Source: an uncultured Bacteroidota bacterium
GTDB lineage: Bacteria; Bacteroidota; Bacteroidia; 2-12-FULL-35-15
Length of the DNA stretch: 64,000 bases
NCBI GenBank assembly: GCA_903926385.1
Contig: CAIYIS010000052.1
Location: forward strand, 1-64,000
Direction of reading: 5' to 3'
In this document: positions 34,229 through 43,375 of the stretch, piece after piece
Position numbering within the stretch: the first letter of the stretch is position 1
How the letters are laid out: every line of letters starts with the position of its first letter
The notes under the pieces: generated by a model
What the model was told of the DNA's origin: nothing
Seen by the model: only the letters and a program-made list of their open reading frames with translations
Database searches by the model: none
Made by a program: the position numbers and the translations under genes

Positions 34229-36178
34229 TTATTTCGAAATCACTTTAAACTCCGTACGTCTGTTCATGGCGCGGTGTTCATCTGTATCGTTGGCAACTTT
34301 AGGTTTACTTTCTCCATAACCTCGATAAGTAAGTCGTTTGGCATCTATGCCGTTTGAAGTTAAATAGTCGTAAACTGATTTAGCACGATTAAGTGATAGA
34401 GTTTGATTCATTTTTTTGTCTCCAACATTATCGGTATGTCCGCTTAATTCTATTCGCATTGTCTTGTTAAGATTTAGAAAAGCCACCAATTTATTCAACT
34501 CTACTTTCGACTCGGGTTTTAAATCAAATTTAGCTGTTTCGAAAAATATATTTTTCAGTTCAACCACATTTCCTGTGTCTATTGGTTGCAATGGGACATC
34601 CATGATAAATGGTTTGGTGATATCGGACATTTCTTTTAATGCGAAATTTTCGGAATAGAATAAATAACCCGGCATAGAAACATTCAATGCATAATTTTTA
34701 TTTACTGGTAACGTCACAAGGAATTCGCCATTGCCACTATTAGCATCAGATGTAATCATTGTTTTTGCAGATTCTAAATCGATGAGTTCGAAGTGAGCGC
34801 CCAGAGGGGCTTTGGTTTTGGCGTCATACACCTTGCCTTTTACATAAGTAATTTTTCCGGGTCTGGCAGACTCATATAAATCGAATTGATACAAGTCTAA
34901 ACCACCAAAACCTCCAGCTCTATTGCTTGCAAAATACGCAAGATTACCTGCAGCATTTACCAGCAAACTGTGATCGTCTCCGTAAGTATTGATTGGATAG
35001 CCCAGATTTCGGGCAGCTCCCCATTTTCCATTATCATCCATACGCGATACATAAATATCGTAGCCACCCATTCCAATGTGTCCATTTGAACCAAAATAAA
35101 GTGTTTTACCATCTGCAGAAATACAAACAGACTCTTCATCTCCGGGTGTGTTTACTTTGTCGCCCAGGTTAACGGGATGTTCCCAGCTTCCATTATCGTT
35201 GAGTGTTGCCACATATATATCATGTTGCCCGTAACCTCCCGGACGATTACTTACAAAATAAATATGTTTTCCATCTGCAGCAAAACTGGGTTGAGTTTCT
35301 CTGAACTCCGAATTTACAGCGTTTCCAAGATTGTATGTTTTCGACCAGCCGTTTCCTACTTTTTGAGTATAAAAAATATCACAGGCTCCTAAACCTTTCC
35401 TGCCGGGTCCCCAGCCATCGACTTTGTCAGCACAAACCGTAAAGAACAATAGTTGCCCATCGGCCGAAATGGTCGGTGCTCCCTCGTTACCGGGAGTATT
35501 GATTCCGTATCCTATTAGTTGAGATTTCTGCCATGCACCTTTTGATTTAGTACTAATCATAAAATCTTCTTGCATATGTACAGCTTCTGTTCGGTTGTTT
35601 CGGGTATACAGAAATGTTTGGTCATCAGCAGTTACAGCCGGAAAATATTCATCCAGATTTGAATTAATGGCTTCTCCCATATTCACAGGCTCGAACGGAA
35701 CAGGATGTTTTATGGCTTCGATTGCAAAATCGCAATTGGCCAACTGTTGCTCTGCTTTATCACGCGAATCGGGATTAATATTAGGCTTCTTTAAAAATTG
35801 CTGAAAATCTTTTTTTGCATCTTCATATTTTCCCAATCGCATTTCCATTTGAGCAAGGTTAAAAAAATTACTCAAATTAAATTTGGGATTGATGCTTATT
35901 GCCTTTATGTATTCATCAATGGAATTCTGAACTTGATTGCGAGTTTCATAAATTTCAGCAATTAATAAATGAGGTTCGATAAATGTCGGATCCTTTTCAA
36001 TTGCTTTGAGGGCGCTTTCTTTGGCATTATCGTCATTGCCCAGACTATAATATTTCACAGCATCTTCAAAAACAGAAATCGCTTTTTTGTTTGTAGAAGA
36101 GTATTGTCCGGGAGGTAACTGTGCAAATGAGTTACTAATGGAAAAACATAAAATTAAAAGGAAGAATAGTTTTTTCAT
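34229..36178 (-). CDS. PorE-like OmpA protein (TPR, PD40, OmpA)
   Basis: From the ATG at 36178 (MKKLFFLLILCFSISNSFAQ, signal peptide) the protein has about 649 residues in the order: TPR helices (about 20-150, YYSLGNDDNAKESALKAIEK), a six-bladed PD40/WD40-like propeller (about 190-440, repeated 'GKTLYFGSNGHIGMGGYDIY'), a carboxypeptidase-regulatory-like domain (about 455-530) and a peptidoglycan-binding OmpA domain (HTDNVGDKK, NRAKSVYDYL, YGESKP). This is the exact domain order of PorE, the T9SS protein that anchors PorK/PorN-type machinery to peptidoglycan; many Bacteroidota have several such proteins, so I do not assign the symbol. The longer frame adds nine residues before the true signal peptide. 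Confidence 0.88.
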   Translation of the reverse strand: MKKLFFLLILCFSISNSFAQLPPGQYSSTNKKAISVFEDAVKYYSLGNDDNAKESALKAIEKDPTFIEPHLLIAEIYETRNQVQNSIDEYIKAISINPKFNLSNFFNLAQMEMRLGKYEDAKKDFQQFLKKPNINPDSRDKAEQQLANCDFAIEAIKHPVPFEPVNMGEAINSNLDEYFPAVTADDQTFLYTRNNRTEAVHMQEDFMISTKSKGAWQKSQLIGYGINTPGNEGAPTISADGQLLFFTVCADKVDGWGPGRKGLGACDIFYTQKVGNGWSKTYNLGNAVNSEFRETQPSFAADGKHIYFVSNRPGGYGQHDIYVATLNDNGSWEHPVNLGDKVNTPGDEESVCISADGKTLYFGSNGHIGMGGYDIYVSRMDDNGKWGAARNLGYPINTYGDDHSLLVNAAGNLAYFASNRAGGFGGLDLYQFDLYESARPGKITYVKGKVYDAKTKAPLGAHFELIDLESAKTMITSDANSGNGEFLVTLPVNKNYALNVSMPGYLFYSENFALKEMSDITKPFIMDVPLQPIDTGNVVELKNIFFETAKFDLKPESKVELNKLVAFLNLNKTMRIELSGHTDNVGDKKMNQTLSLNRAKSVYDYLTSNGIDAKRLTYRGYGESKPKVANDTDEHRAMNRRTEFKVISK

Positions 36179-36288
36179 AATTTCTGTAAGACTTACTAAG
36201 TTCATTATTCGTTTAATTCAAAGAGATGAAACATTGTATGAAATGCTTTTTTATAATTACATTTTTGTGTTTATCAATTGTTGTTCCA

Positions 36289-36927
36289 TTAAGGTATATT
36301 CATGTACTTATGGGTTTGTAATGATACATTCCACTTGGGGTTATTCATCACATAATCCACTATAAGGGGCATCATTTCCTTTGCCTTACTCCATTCGGGC
36401 TGAAGGAAAAGAATGCACGAGGAATTAACCTGCATTGCATTTTTTTCGGCCCATTCAAAATCACTTTTATTATGAATAATCACCTTAAGTTCGTTTGCTT
36501 TGCTGAAATTATCGGTCAGTGGAGGACTCGTTTTTTTGGGAGAAAGACATACCCAATCCCAGTTTCCGGTGAGGGGAAATGAGCCGGATGTTTCGATAAA
36601 AGTTTGTATTCCCTCAACTTTCAATTGCTGGGTAAGGTATTCTAGATTATACATACTTGGCTCGCCACCTGTTACTACCACTGCCTTTCCAGGATAATTT
36701 TTTGCATTCGCCACTATCAAATCAACATTGGTTGGAGGATGTAAAGTAGCATCCCAGCTTTCTTTTACATCGCACCAATGGCACCCTACATCGCAACCAC
36801 CTACCCGAATAAAATAAGCAGGTTTACCGGTATGAAATCCTTCGCCTTGAATGGTGTAAAATTCTTCCATCAGCGGTAATTCTATGCCTTGTTCTAATAA
36901 TGATTTGTTATCTTGCTTTATCTCCAT
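36289..36927 (-). CDS. queE: 7-carboxy-7-deazaguanine synthase QueE
   Basis: This radical-SAM enzyme has about 212 residues from the ATG at 36927, with the Fe-S motif in GCDVGCHWCDVKESW (CX3CX2C), the lead-in EEFYTIQGEGFHTGKPAYFI and the tail WNVSLQTHKYMNIP. It converts carboxytetrahydropterin into CDG, the precursor of preQ0 and queuosine. The longer frame uses a GTG at 36951. No other que gene is near; the bshC gene lies 60 bp upstream on the same strand. Confidence 0.94.
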   Translation of the reverse strand: MEIKQDNKSLLEQGIELPLMEEFYTIQGEGFHTGKPAYFIRVGGCDVGCHWCDVKESWDATLHPPTNVDLIVANAKNYPGKAVVVTGGEPSMYNLEYLTQQLKVEGIQTFIETSGSFPLTGNWDWVCLSPKKTSPPLTDNFSKANELKVIIHNKSDFEWAEKNAMQVNSSCILFLQPEWSKAKEMMPLIVDYVMNNPKWNVSLQTHKYMNIP

Positions 36928-36987
36928 TTTATATGTTACCTCTTTTTTCACACATTGCGGTGTGTAATTATAGAGATGAATGTTTAT

Positions 36988-38535
36988 TTATTCGATTGTT
37001 AATACCAGAAATTCGAACTTAAAAGGATTGAACTCTTCGCTAAGGTTATCTATTAATTTTGGCCCTGTTTTTAAGTAATAGGGAGAAAAATTGTCGTGTC
37101 TTTCCTGTAAACTTCCTTGTGGAAAAACTTTTTCCTTTATTTTTTTTATTTGATTAATACTTGTTTCCTGTTTTTGTTTTTCAGCTTTCAATAATTTACT
37201 TTCAATGTTTTTTAAACTATTTAAAGCCTTTTGCATTTCAGCATCCACAGCACCTTTAAGTGATGCATCAGTTTTAACAGCCTTACTCATTACGTCCTGA
37301 TAGGTGGCAATCAATTTCACTTCTTCATCTTTCAACGAAATGTTTTCTGAAGAATTTCGAGTAACAAATTCTTTGATGAGCACCTCTGTATCCTTAAATA
37401 AATCAGCAATTGAGATTTCCATTTTACTCATCTGCTGAACAGATTTCCCGTCAATAATCATGGCGAAATTACGAGGAATAAGCACCGGAAAATTTATGTG
37501 ATGATGATTGAACATATCTTTCAACTCGAACCAGTAAGCAAGTTCTCCCGGGCCTCCGATATAAGCTAGATTCGGTAATATTTTTTGCTGATACAGTGGG
37601 CGCAAAACCACATTAGGGCTGTATTCTTCAGGACTAAGATTAAGCATTTCGTTGGTGCTGTTTTCAATTCTCACTCGATTGTTATCAGTAAGATGGAAAA
37701 CATTTATTTCACGAGGGTTTACCTGTGCACTGTAACCTGCTTTTTTTAACGTCTCGATGGAATTGTTAACCAGATGATAATTGGTTTTATTTGCAATATC
37801 ATCCTTCATTATGGATAAGAATTCTTTTTTTAATTCAGCGTCATCTGCATCCAAAATTATTAAATCAGAATTCAAAAAAAGAGAATGTACCAGCATACGA
37901 GTTGCGTCAGCAAGTGTTGAATGATGAAGGTAGGCATCGCTGAAAAGATTTGTGAGTTCATCTGCAAATGTTGAATCACCTAGAATCTTTTTTAATTCAT
38001 CAATCACTTCTTTTAGTGATTCAGTTTGCAGGCGGCCAACAGCACCAGAAGCGAGTGGGTTGTTCCAACTTAATTTCTGACCAAATAAATTGATGCTTTT
38101 TATTTCCTCAAAATCGTGGTCTTCCGAAGCCATCCAGTAAACAGGGATAAAATTGTTATCAGGATAATGCACTTTTAATTCCTTTGCCAGATTGATGGTG
38201 GTAATAATTTTGTAAATAAAATATAAAGGCCCTGTAAAGAGGCAAAGCTGATGGCCGGTACAAACGGTATAAGTATTTTTATTAAGCAGAGAGTTGATCA
38301 GTTCTTGCCGACCCGAAATTCCTGTTTTTATATATTGTTGAGAGATTACTTTTACCAATAATTCTCGATTGATGAGTTCCTTGTTTTTATCTTCAATCGC
38401 TTGTTTGAACGAATCGACAGACGGGACATAGGTATAGAATGGACGCAACTTCTCGTTCCCGCTGATATAATCTACTATCATTTTCGGGAACTGATTTGTT
38501 TCGGATAAACTTAACGCTGTTTTGGTAAAAGACAT
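36988..38535 (-). CDS. bshC: Bacillithiol biosynthesis cysteine ligase BshC
   Basis: From the ATG at 38535 (MSFTKTALSLSETNQFPKMI) the protein has about 515 residues: Rossmann-like core with TVCTGHQLCLFTGPLYFIYK, the signature YWMASEDHDFEEIKSINLFG and the C-terminal coiled coil of BshC. It adds cysteine to GlcN-malate, the last step of bacillithiol synthesis, a thiol found in several Bacteroidota as well as Firmicutes. The ORF extension to a TTG at 38544 starts inside the promoter box TACCTTTG (38542-38549), which leaves a leader of about 0-1 nt, so the message is likely leaderless. Confidence 0.93.
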   Translation of the reverse strand: MSFTKTALSLSETNQFPKMIVDYISGNEKLRPFYTYVPSVDSFKQAIEDKNKELINRELLVKVISQQYIKTGISGRQELINSLLNKNTYTVCTGHQLCLFTGPLYFIYKIITTINLAKELKVHYPDNNFIPVYWMASEDHDFEEIKSINLFGQKLSWNNPLASGAVGRLQTESLKEVIDELKKILGDSTFADELTNLFSDAYLHHSTLADATRMLVHSLFLNSDLIILDADDAELKKEFLSIMKDDIANKTNYHLVNNSIETLKKAGYSAQVNPREINVFHLTDNNRVRIENSTNEMLNLSPEEYSPNVVLRPLYQQKILPNLAYIGGPGELAYWFELKDMFNHHHINFPVLIPRNFAMIIDGKSVQQMSKMEISIADLFKDTEVLIKEFVTRNSSENISLKDEEVKLIATYQDVMSKAVKTDASLKGAVDAEMQKALNSLKNIESKLLKAEKQKQETSINQIKKIKEKVFPQGSLQERHDNFSPYYLKTGPKLIDNLSEEFNPFKFEFLVLTIE

Positions 38536-38541
38536 GGTTGG

Positions 38542-38549
38542 CAAAGGTA
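38542..38549 (-). promoter_or_regulatory. -7 box TACCTTTG next to bshC ATG (leaderless)
   Basis: On the minus strand the order is TACCTTTG, CCAACC, ATG. The transcription start is expected at or close to the ATG. The box also rules out the TTG start 9 bases upstream. Confidence 0.6.
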
Positions 38550-38553
38550 GGTA

Positions 38554-39789
38554 TTAACTTCGCTCCTCCCAAACCTTAGTTAGATTGACAATTGTATCCA
38601 CAACCCTGTACATATCCTGAATGGAAATCCATTCGTGTTTGGAATGAAATGCATGTTCGCCAGCAAAAATATTAGGACAAGGCAAACCCATAAATGAGAA
38701 ACGAGAACCATCTGTACCTCCTCTGATACTTGATAAAACAGGTTCTACTCCTGCTCTGCGTACTGCTTCCATTGCGTATTCAACCACTTCAGGAGTTTTG
38801 TCGAGTACATCTTTCATGTTTCGATATTGATTGGTCACAATAAAATCGTAAGTAGAATGTGGATATGATTTCAGTATAAGTTCGGTTAACTGTTTTAAAA
38901 AGTCTTCCTGCTTTTTCAATGTTTCTTCGTCAAAGGCACGAATGATAAATTTAATGGATGCTTCTTCCACAGCTCCTGAAATGCTTACCGGATGAACAAA
39001 TGGTTGCTTCTTTTCGGTGCTCTCTGGACTCATTTCGTCAGTAGGAAGTGCAGCTACAATTTCGGAAGCTATTTTAATGGCACTTTCCATTTTGTTTTTG
39101 GCAAATCCCGGATGTGTGCTTACTCCATGAATATTGATGGTTAAACCATCAGCTGAAAAAGTTTCGTTTTCGATATGACCTAATTCTTCACCATCTATGG
39201 TGTATCCAAATTTGGCTCCCACCTTCACTAAATCCGCTTTGTCTGAACCTCTGCCTATTTCTTCGTCAGGAGTAAAAAGTACTTTAATGGTTCCGTGTTT
39301 TATTTCCGGATTATTGATTAACTGGTAAGCAGCGTCCATAATTTCGGCAACACCTGCCTTATTATCGGCTCCCAACAATGTGGTTCCATCGGTAGTTATA
39401 ATATCGTTTCCAATTTGTTTTAATAAAGAAGGGTGTTCGCTTACTTTGATTACTTGAGAAATATCGTTTATCAATACAATATCTTTTCCATCATAATTTC
39501 GGTTGATTTGAGGATTTACATTGAAGCCTGAACAATCAGGAGAAGTGTCCATGTGAGAACAAAAACAAATAACCGGAACTTGTTTGGTGGTGTTACTTTC
39601 TATGGTTCCGTATACATAACCGTTTTCGTCCATGTGGGCATCTTTAACTCCCATATCGAGCAGCTCAGCCACCAATACATTACCCAAGTTTTTTTGTTTC
39701 ATGGTTGACGGGCATGTAGGAGATGAAGGGTCGCTTTGGGTGTCGATTCTTACATATTTTAAAAAACGTTCTGTAACTGTATAGTTCAT
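38554..39789 (-). CDS. pepT: Peptidase T (tripeptide aminopeptidase)
   Basis: The 411-residue M20 metallopeptidase has the zinc motifs in CFCSHMDTSPDCSG, GADNKAGVAEIM and TPDEEIGRGSDKADL, and the lid domain signature NIHGVSTHPGFAKNKMESAI. PepT removes the N-terminal residue of tripeptides in the cytoplasm. It lies 10 bp upstream of the bshC promoter region on the same strand, but that promoter makes bshC at least partly independent. Confidence 0.96.
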   Translation of the reverse strand: MNYTVTERFLKYVRIDTQSDPSSPTCPSTMKQKNLGNVLVAELLDMGVKDAHMDENGYVYGTIESNTTKQVPVICFCSHMDTSPDCSGFNVNPQINRNYDGKDIVLINDISQVIKVSEHPSLLKQIGNDIITTDGTTLLGADNKAGVAEIMDAAYQLINNPEIKHGTIKVLFTPDEEIGRGSDKADLVKVGAKFGYTIDGEELGHIENETFSADGLTINIHGVSTHPGFAKNKMESAIKIASEIVAALPTDEMSPESTEKKQPFVHPVSISGAVEEASIKFIIRAFDEETLKKQEDFLKQLTELILKSYPHSTYDFIVTNQYRNMKDVLDKTPEVVEYAMEAVRRAGVEPVLSSIRGGTDGSRFSFMGLPCPNIFAGEHAFHSKHEWISIQDMYRVVDTIVNLTKVWEERS

Positions 39790-39857
39790 TTGTTGCGTTG
39801 TGTTTTGAGGTTAATAATGACGATTCGAATTTATGTTGTTGTGAAAATATACTTTCT

Positions 39858-40790
39858 TTATTCTATAATTAATTTTCCTGTTGACTTTATTTCGTTCTTA
39901 TTCCAAAGACGATAGAAATACATTCCTCCGGATAGGTTTCCTTTTTCAATTTTCACTTCATTCGAATAAATACCTTTTATTTCAGAAACTATATTTCCTA
40001 TCAAGTCATAAATTTTTAGTGTGTAATTACTCGGAGGATTTCCGGGAATAGAGATAACTGTGTAATCAGAAAAAGGATTAGGAGATGCAGTGGTTTGAAT
40101 GATTTGGTTAGTTGCTTCGTCAATGCCGGTTGGTATCAAACAATAACGAATTCGGCCATTCCACACTCTGGAAGTAAAAGGTGTTCCTGAAAAAGGATAC
40201 TCAATAGCACAACCTTCGTAGATGATTAAGTTGGCATCTTGCTGATAAGCTGAACCAAGATTAGTACCGTTTGTATAATTCAAATTTTTGGTTGAAACAG
40301 AGGAAGTGATGTAAAATGCACAAGTAACACCTGCCGGAATAGTAACATTGACAGGGATAGCAAGAGGAGTAAGTTGGTGAGGAGGTTTGGCGCGAACAGA
40401 ATCTTTGTGCCCGGCAAGTGTCCACGCTGCAGGATTGTTTTCTGTTCCCATGTATGTTCCTAAATGGTAATACACCGAAATATTAGAAACTTTGAAGCTA
40501 TCCAGGTGAATGTCGAATTTGGTAACCTTTAACTGAGTAAGAGCAGTAACATCAAACATATTACCGCGATGACCATTACCTCCCGCCATAGTGGTTAGTA
40601 AGCTATCGCAAATGGAGGTAAGCATCATTTCGCCTGTATTGTTTTCGTCTGCAGCAAGAGTATTTGCCTGTAAGTCGGCAACTGCAACAGAATTACGAAT
40701 GCCTGTAAAAGGAACATTGGCATCCTGAGCGTGCAGAAAGCTGATAAATGAAAAACAAACCAATAAACAAAGAGTAATTTTTTTAATCAT
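39858..40790 (-). CDS. T9SS type A sorted secreted protein
   Basis: This 310-residue secreted protein has a signal peptide (MIKKITLCLLVCFSFISFLHA), a middle region with the GGNGHRGNMFDVTAL and VYYHLGTYMGTENNPAAW patterns common to Bacteroidota extracellular proteins, and a type A sorting domain (TASPNPFSDYTVISIPGNPP ... KSTGKLIIE). Function unknown. It ends 69 bp from the pepT start and is monocistronic: the upstream gene is closed by a terminator at 40862-40896. Confidence 0.87.
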   Translation of the reverse strand: MIKKITLCLLVCFSFISFLHAQDANVPFTGIRNSVAVADLQANTLAADENNTGEMMLTSICDSLLTTMAGGNGHRGNMFDVTALTQLKVTKFDIHLDSFKVSNISVYYHLGTYMGTENNPAAWTLAGHKDSVRAKPPHQLTPLAIPVNVTIPAGVTCAFYITSSVSTKNLNYTNGTNLGSAYQQDANLIIYEGCAIEYPFSGTPFTSRVWNGRIRYCLIPTGIDEATNQIIQTTASPNPFSDYTVISIPGNPPSNYTLKIYDLIGNIVSEIKGIYSNEVKIEKGNLSGGMYFYRLWNKNEIKSTGKLIIE

Positions 40791-40861
40791 GTCTCATCGT
40801 TTTTAGAAATTAACCTTCCAAAAGTGAGATAAATATTTGAGATATTAAAATAATGTTTAAA

Positions 40862-40896
40862 GAAAATAAAAAAAGTCCCGCAAACAGCGGGACTTA
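40862..40896 (-). terminator. Terminator after gene at 40921
   Basis: AAGTCCCGC and GCGGGACTT pair around AAACA, with an A run to the left (T run on the minus strand). It closes the ECF operon that ends with the gene at 40921. Confidence 0.88.
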
Positions 40897-40920
40897 GGGG
40901 ATAGTTATTTTTGAGTTTTT

Positions 40921-42111
40921 TTAGTACAAATCTTGTGTTTCTATTAAATCTACCACATCATCGGTTTTGTTCTTTCCCATTTTCCGATTGGCCTTTGGTA
41001 TTTCGCCATTGGAATGATTGAGGTTAATATCGCCAGAATTGTTGCTGTTATTCATATCTATGGCATTATACATTTGCTGACTGTTGTATATGGATTTGGT
41101 TTTACCAAAGCGGAACATCATGCCGAAGTTAAGAAACACCCCGTTTTTAATGTGTTCTTTATAATAATTATTGTAACCATAAATCATATCGGGTTTGCCG
41201 GTGGTAGGGAAAAACTCAATATTGTTTTGAGTGGTGAATCCACCGCTTAAATAAAATTCGAAATGACGGGAGGGCATAATATCGATGCGAGTACCCAATA
41301 AAAACTCAGAACGTCCGAAGTTTAATTTTTTGTAATCGTCCGACAGTGCATTGCCGAGATGAATGGTATCGCTGTTGGCAAAGGTATAAAAGCCGCCCTG
41401 AGGTTTGGCATATAAACTGGTGCGAACATAATTGCCGATAGGAATATTAAAAGTGATGCTTCTCGGAAACTGTAAACTGAAATTTACTTTATCCAGTCGG
41501 CCAACACGAATACCTAAGTAAGGAAGGTTGGAGAGATTGCCAAACAGAAACGAACGAGAATACCCCACTCTGAAAGCAAAATATTGGTTTACGGAACAAT
41601 TATACAATACAGTAGCCGACATGCGAAGTTTTCCCGTTTTGCGATAACCCAGGTCGAAGGCATTAAAAGGGGCCATTTCGGCAAAGAAGATGCTCTTCTT
41701 TCCATTGTTATAAATCCCCCGCACACCCATATATGTTTTTATGAATGTATGTGTTTTTATTCCTTCAAAATTCATGTTGAGGGCGGTCATACCTCCGGTA
41801 AGCAAAAAATGGATATTTTGAATTCGGGTGCTATCGTGGTTATAAAAATCTTTGGTAATGCACGGAATATTAAAGCCCATATTAAGCTGACTCATTTTAT
41901 ACGATTTCAATTGTTTTGAAATGGTATTAACGGTATCGAGTGTGCGCTTGTTTGGGGAATACAAATCGAAATAAAAAGAGTTGCTGAAATAATGTTTGGG
42001 AGGATGCAGCGTTTTGGTTTTCGTACTGTCGTTATCAAATGCCAAAAGCTTTGTAATATTAATTACAAAGCTCAGAATAAGAAAACCGGCTACTTTTCTG
42101 TTAATTCTCAT
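40921..42111 (-). CDS. Putative outer-membrane beta-barrel protein
   Basis: This 396-residue protein has a signal peptide (MRINRKVAGFLILSFVINIT) and then alternating aromatic strands (FFAEMAPFNAFDLGYRKTGK; YFAFRVGYSRSFLFGNLSNL; FEFYLSGGFTTQNNIEFF) expected of a beta-barrel of about 12 strands, followed by a polar Asn-rich C-terminus (MNNSNNSGDINLNHSNGEIP). I recognise no named family. It is the last gene of the ECF sigma operon, and its ATG overlaps the stop of the sensor gene (TAATG), so it is likely a target or readout of that pathway. Confidence 0.72.
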   Translation of the reverse strand: MRINRKVAGFLILSFVINITKLLAFDNDSTKTKTLHPPKHYFSNSFYFDLYSPNKRTLDTVNTISKQLKSYKMSQLNMGFNIPCITKDFYNHDSTRIQNIHFLLTGGMTALNMNFEGIKTHTFIKTYMGVRGIYNNGKKSIFFAEMAPFNAFDLGYRKTGKLRMSATVLYNCSVNQYFAFRVGYSRSFLFGNLSNLPYLGIRVGRLDKVNFSLQFPRSITFNIPIGNYVRTSLYAKPQGGFYTFANSDTIHLGNALSDDYKKLNFGRSEFLLGTRIDIMPSRHFEFYLSGGFTTQNNIEFFPTTGKPDMIYGYNNYYKEHIKNGVFLNFGMMFRFGKTKSIYNSQQMYNAIDMNNSNNSGDINLNHSNGEIPKANRKMGKNKTDDVVDLIETQDLY

Positions 42112-42548
42112 TAATTATTTTTGATGGAATTAATTATTTCCTTTTTAAAATCTTCTTCTGCTCTGCGCAGGGCGGCTACTTTTTTGACCGGTAAAATCTT
42201 TTTAAACTTTTCGTAATATTCTTTAAAAAGTTCGTATTCCTTTTGTTTGAGCAGTAATTCGGCATTCAGGTATTCTTCGGCTTCTTTGTCCGTATCGAAA
42301 TTAAAATTGGTTTGAGGATTGTATTTTTGTTTAAACGTGCGTCTTACCGCATCCAGCTTATCGTTCATTTCGTTGTACAATGGCCAGAAAGCATCAGCTT
42401 CGCGGGTAGTAAAATTTACTTTTTTGTTAATAAAAGAGGCCCTCAATGCATCTATCTTTTCTCGTTTAGCATCCGTTTGTCCTAACGCACAGAATGCGGA
42501 AAACAAGAGAAAGGAAAACAAAAGGCTATGTGTGTAAAAACGTTTCAT
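42111..42548 (-). CDS. Periplasmic Spy/CpxP-like sensor of ECF operon
   Basis: From the ATG at 42548 (MKRFYTHSLLFSFLLFSAFC) the protein has a signal peptide and about 145 residues that are almost all helix, rich in Lys and Glu (DAKREKIDALRASFINKKVN; FDTDKEAEEYLNAELLLKQK), like Spy/CpxP-type heavy-metal or stress sensors that sit beside ECF sigma operons in Bacteroidota. It lies 3 bp after the anti-sigma gene and its stop overlaps the start of the barrel gene. What it senses is not evident. Confidence 0.72.
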   Translation of the reverse strand: MKRFYTHSLLFSFLLFSAFCALGQTDAKREKIDALRASFINKKVNFTTREADAFWPLYNEMNDKLDAVRRTFKQKYNPQTNFNFDTDKEAEEYLNAELLLKQKEYELFKEYYEKFKKILPVKKVAALRRAEEDFKKEIINSIKNN

Positions 42549-42552
42549 TTTA

Positions 42553-43359
42553 TTAGTTCTTCTTTTCAATTTCTGTTTGTGTGTTGGGTTTTGCCGAATC
42601 GGCTACAGCCGCTTGCCCTATCTGTTGGTCGAGTTTGTCTACATCCACCATTTCGTAAAGATTGTCTTCGTCCATTTCGCGAATGGTGTGTTCGTTCAGC
42701 ATTTCCCTTTTTTCCAGACAAGCCAGTGTTTTGCAATCCCCGTCATTTACTGTATTATTAACCGATTTTAAATACAACACACCTGCCACAGCAGTAATAG
42801 CAACCAATCCGAAGGTAACGGCAAATTTAGGTTTGAAGATGAGTAAAATTATGCGTTGTAATACCGATTCCGAATTACCGCTGTGAATTCTTTCTTTTAC
42901 CTTATCGGCCAGTGTGTCGAAGTATGCCGGAGAAACTTCAAAATTTTGTTGTTTGCTGATAGAATAAAGCATTTCGAACTGTTTCAGCTCTTCCTGTTGT
43001 TCTATTTTATGTGTAACCGCAGCACCGAGCCTATCGAAATATTCGGCAGATACAGGTTTCAGCACAGGTTTGCCTATTCGGCTGAGTTCAGTAAACTCTT
43101 GCAGTTCGGCCTGAAACTCCACTTCATTTTCGAGAGAGGAGAAATAACCTGCCGGAACATCGAATGCACTTTTCTTTTCCATTTCTGATAAAAGAGCCAT
43201 CGAACTTAATTCTTCCTCAGCTTCTATCTTATTTTTTATTTTGTCCGAAAGTGCATCGAAATAACGGGTAGGAAGGGAAAACGGAAGTTCCTTGTTTTTT
43301 CCAAACAAAAAATTTTCGTCTTCCTTACCTGTAGCGTTTATGTTATTTTTATCCGACAT
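42553..43359 (-). CDS. Anti-sigma factor, single-pass membrane protein
   Basis: The 268-residue protein has a cytoplasmic N-terminus with several GPYFxxLxxKI-type repeats (PTRYFDALSDKIKNKIEAEE; VPAGYFSSLENEV; VSAEYFDRLGAAVTHKIEQQ; VSPAYFDTLADKV), one transmembrane helix (FAVTFGLVAITAVAGVLYLK, about 176-195) and an acidic periplasmic tail. This is a Bacteroidota anti-sigma layout: the repeats around xPxxYFxxL are the sigma-binding part. It lies 16 bp after the sigma gene. Confidence 0.8.
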   Translation of the reverse strand: MSDKNNINATGKEDENFLFGKNKELPFSLPTRYFDALSDKIKNKIEAEEELSSMALLSEMEKKSAFDVPAGYFSSLENEVEFQAELQEFTELSRIGKPVLKPVSAEYFDRLGAAVTHKIEQQEELKQFEMLYSISKQQNFEVSPAYFDTLADKVKERIHSGNSESVLQRIILLIFKPKFAVTFGLVAITAVAGVLYLKSVNNTVNDGDCKTLACLEKREMLNEHTIREMDEDNLYEMVDVDKLDQQIGQAAVADSAKPNTQTEIEKKN

Positions 43360-43375
43360 TTTCGTTTTTATCCCT

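Noticed and set aside
36928-36987. preQ1 riboswitch upstream of queE
   Set aside because: The 60-bp leader between bshC and queE shows no G-C hairpin and A-rich tail typical of that element.
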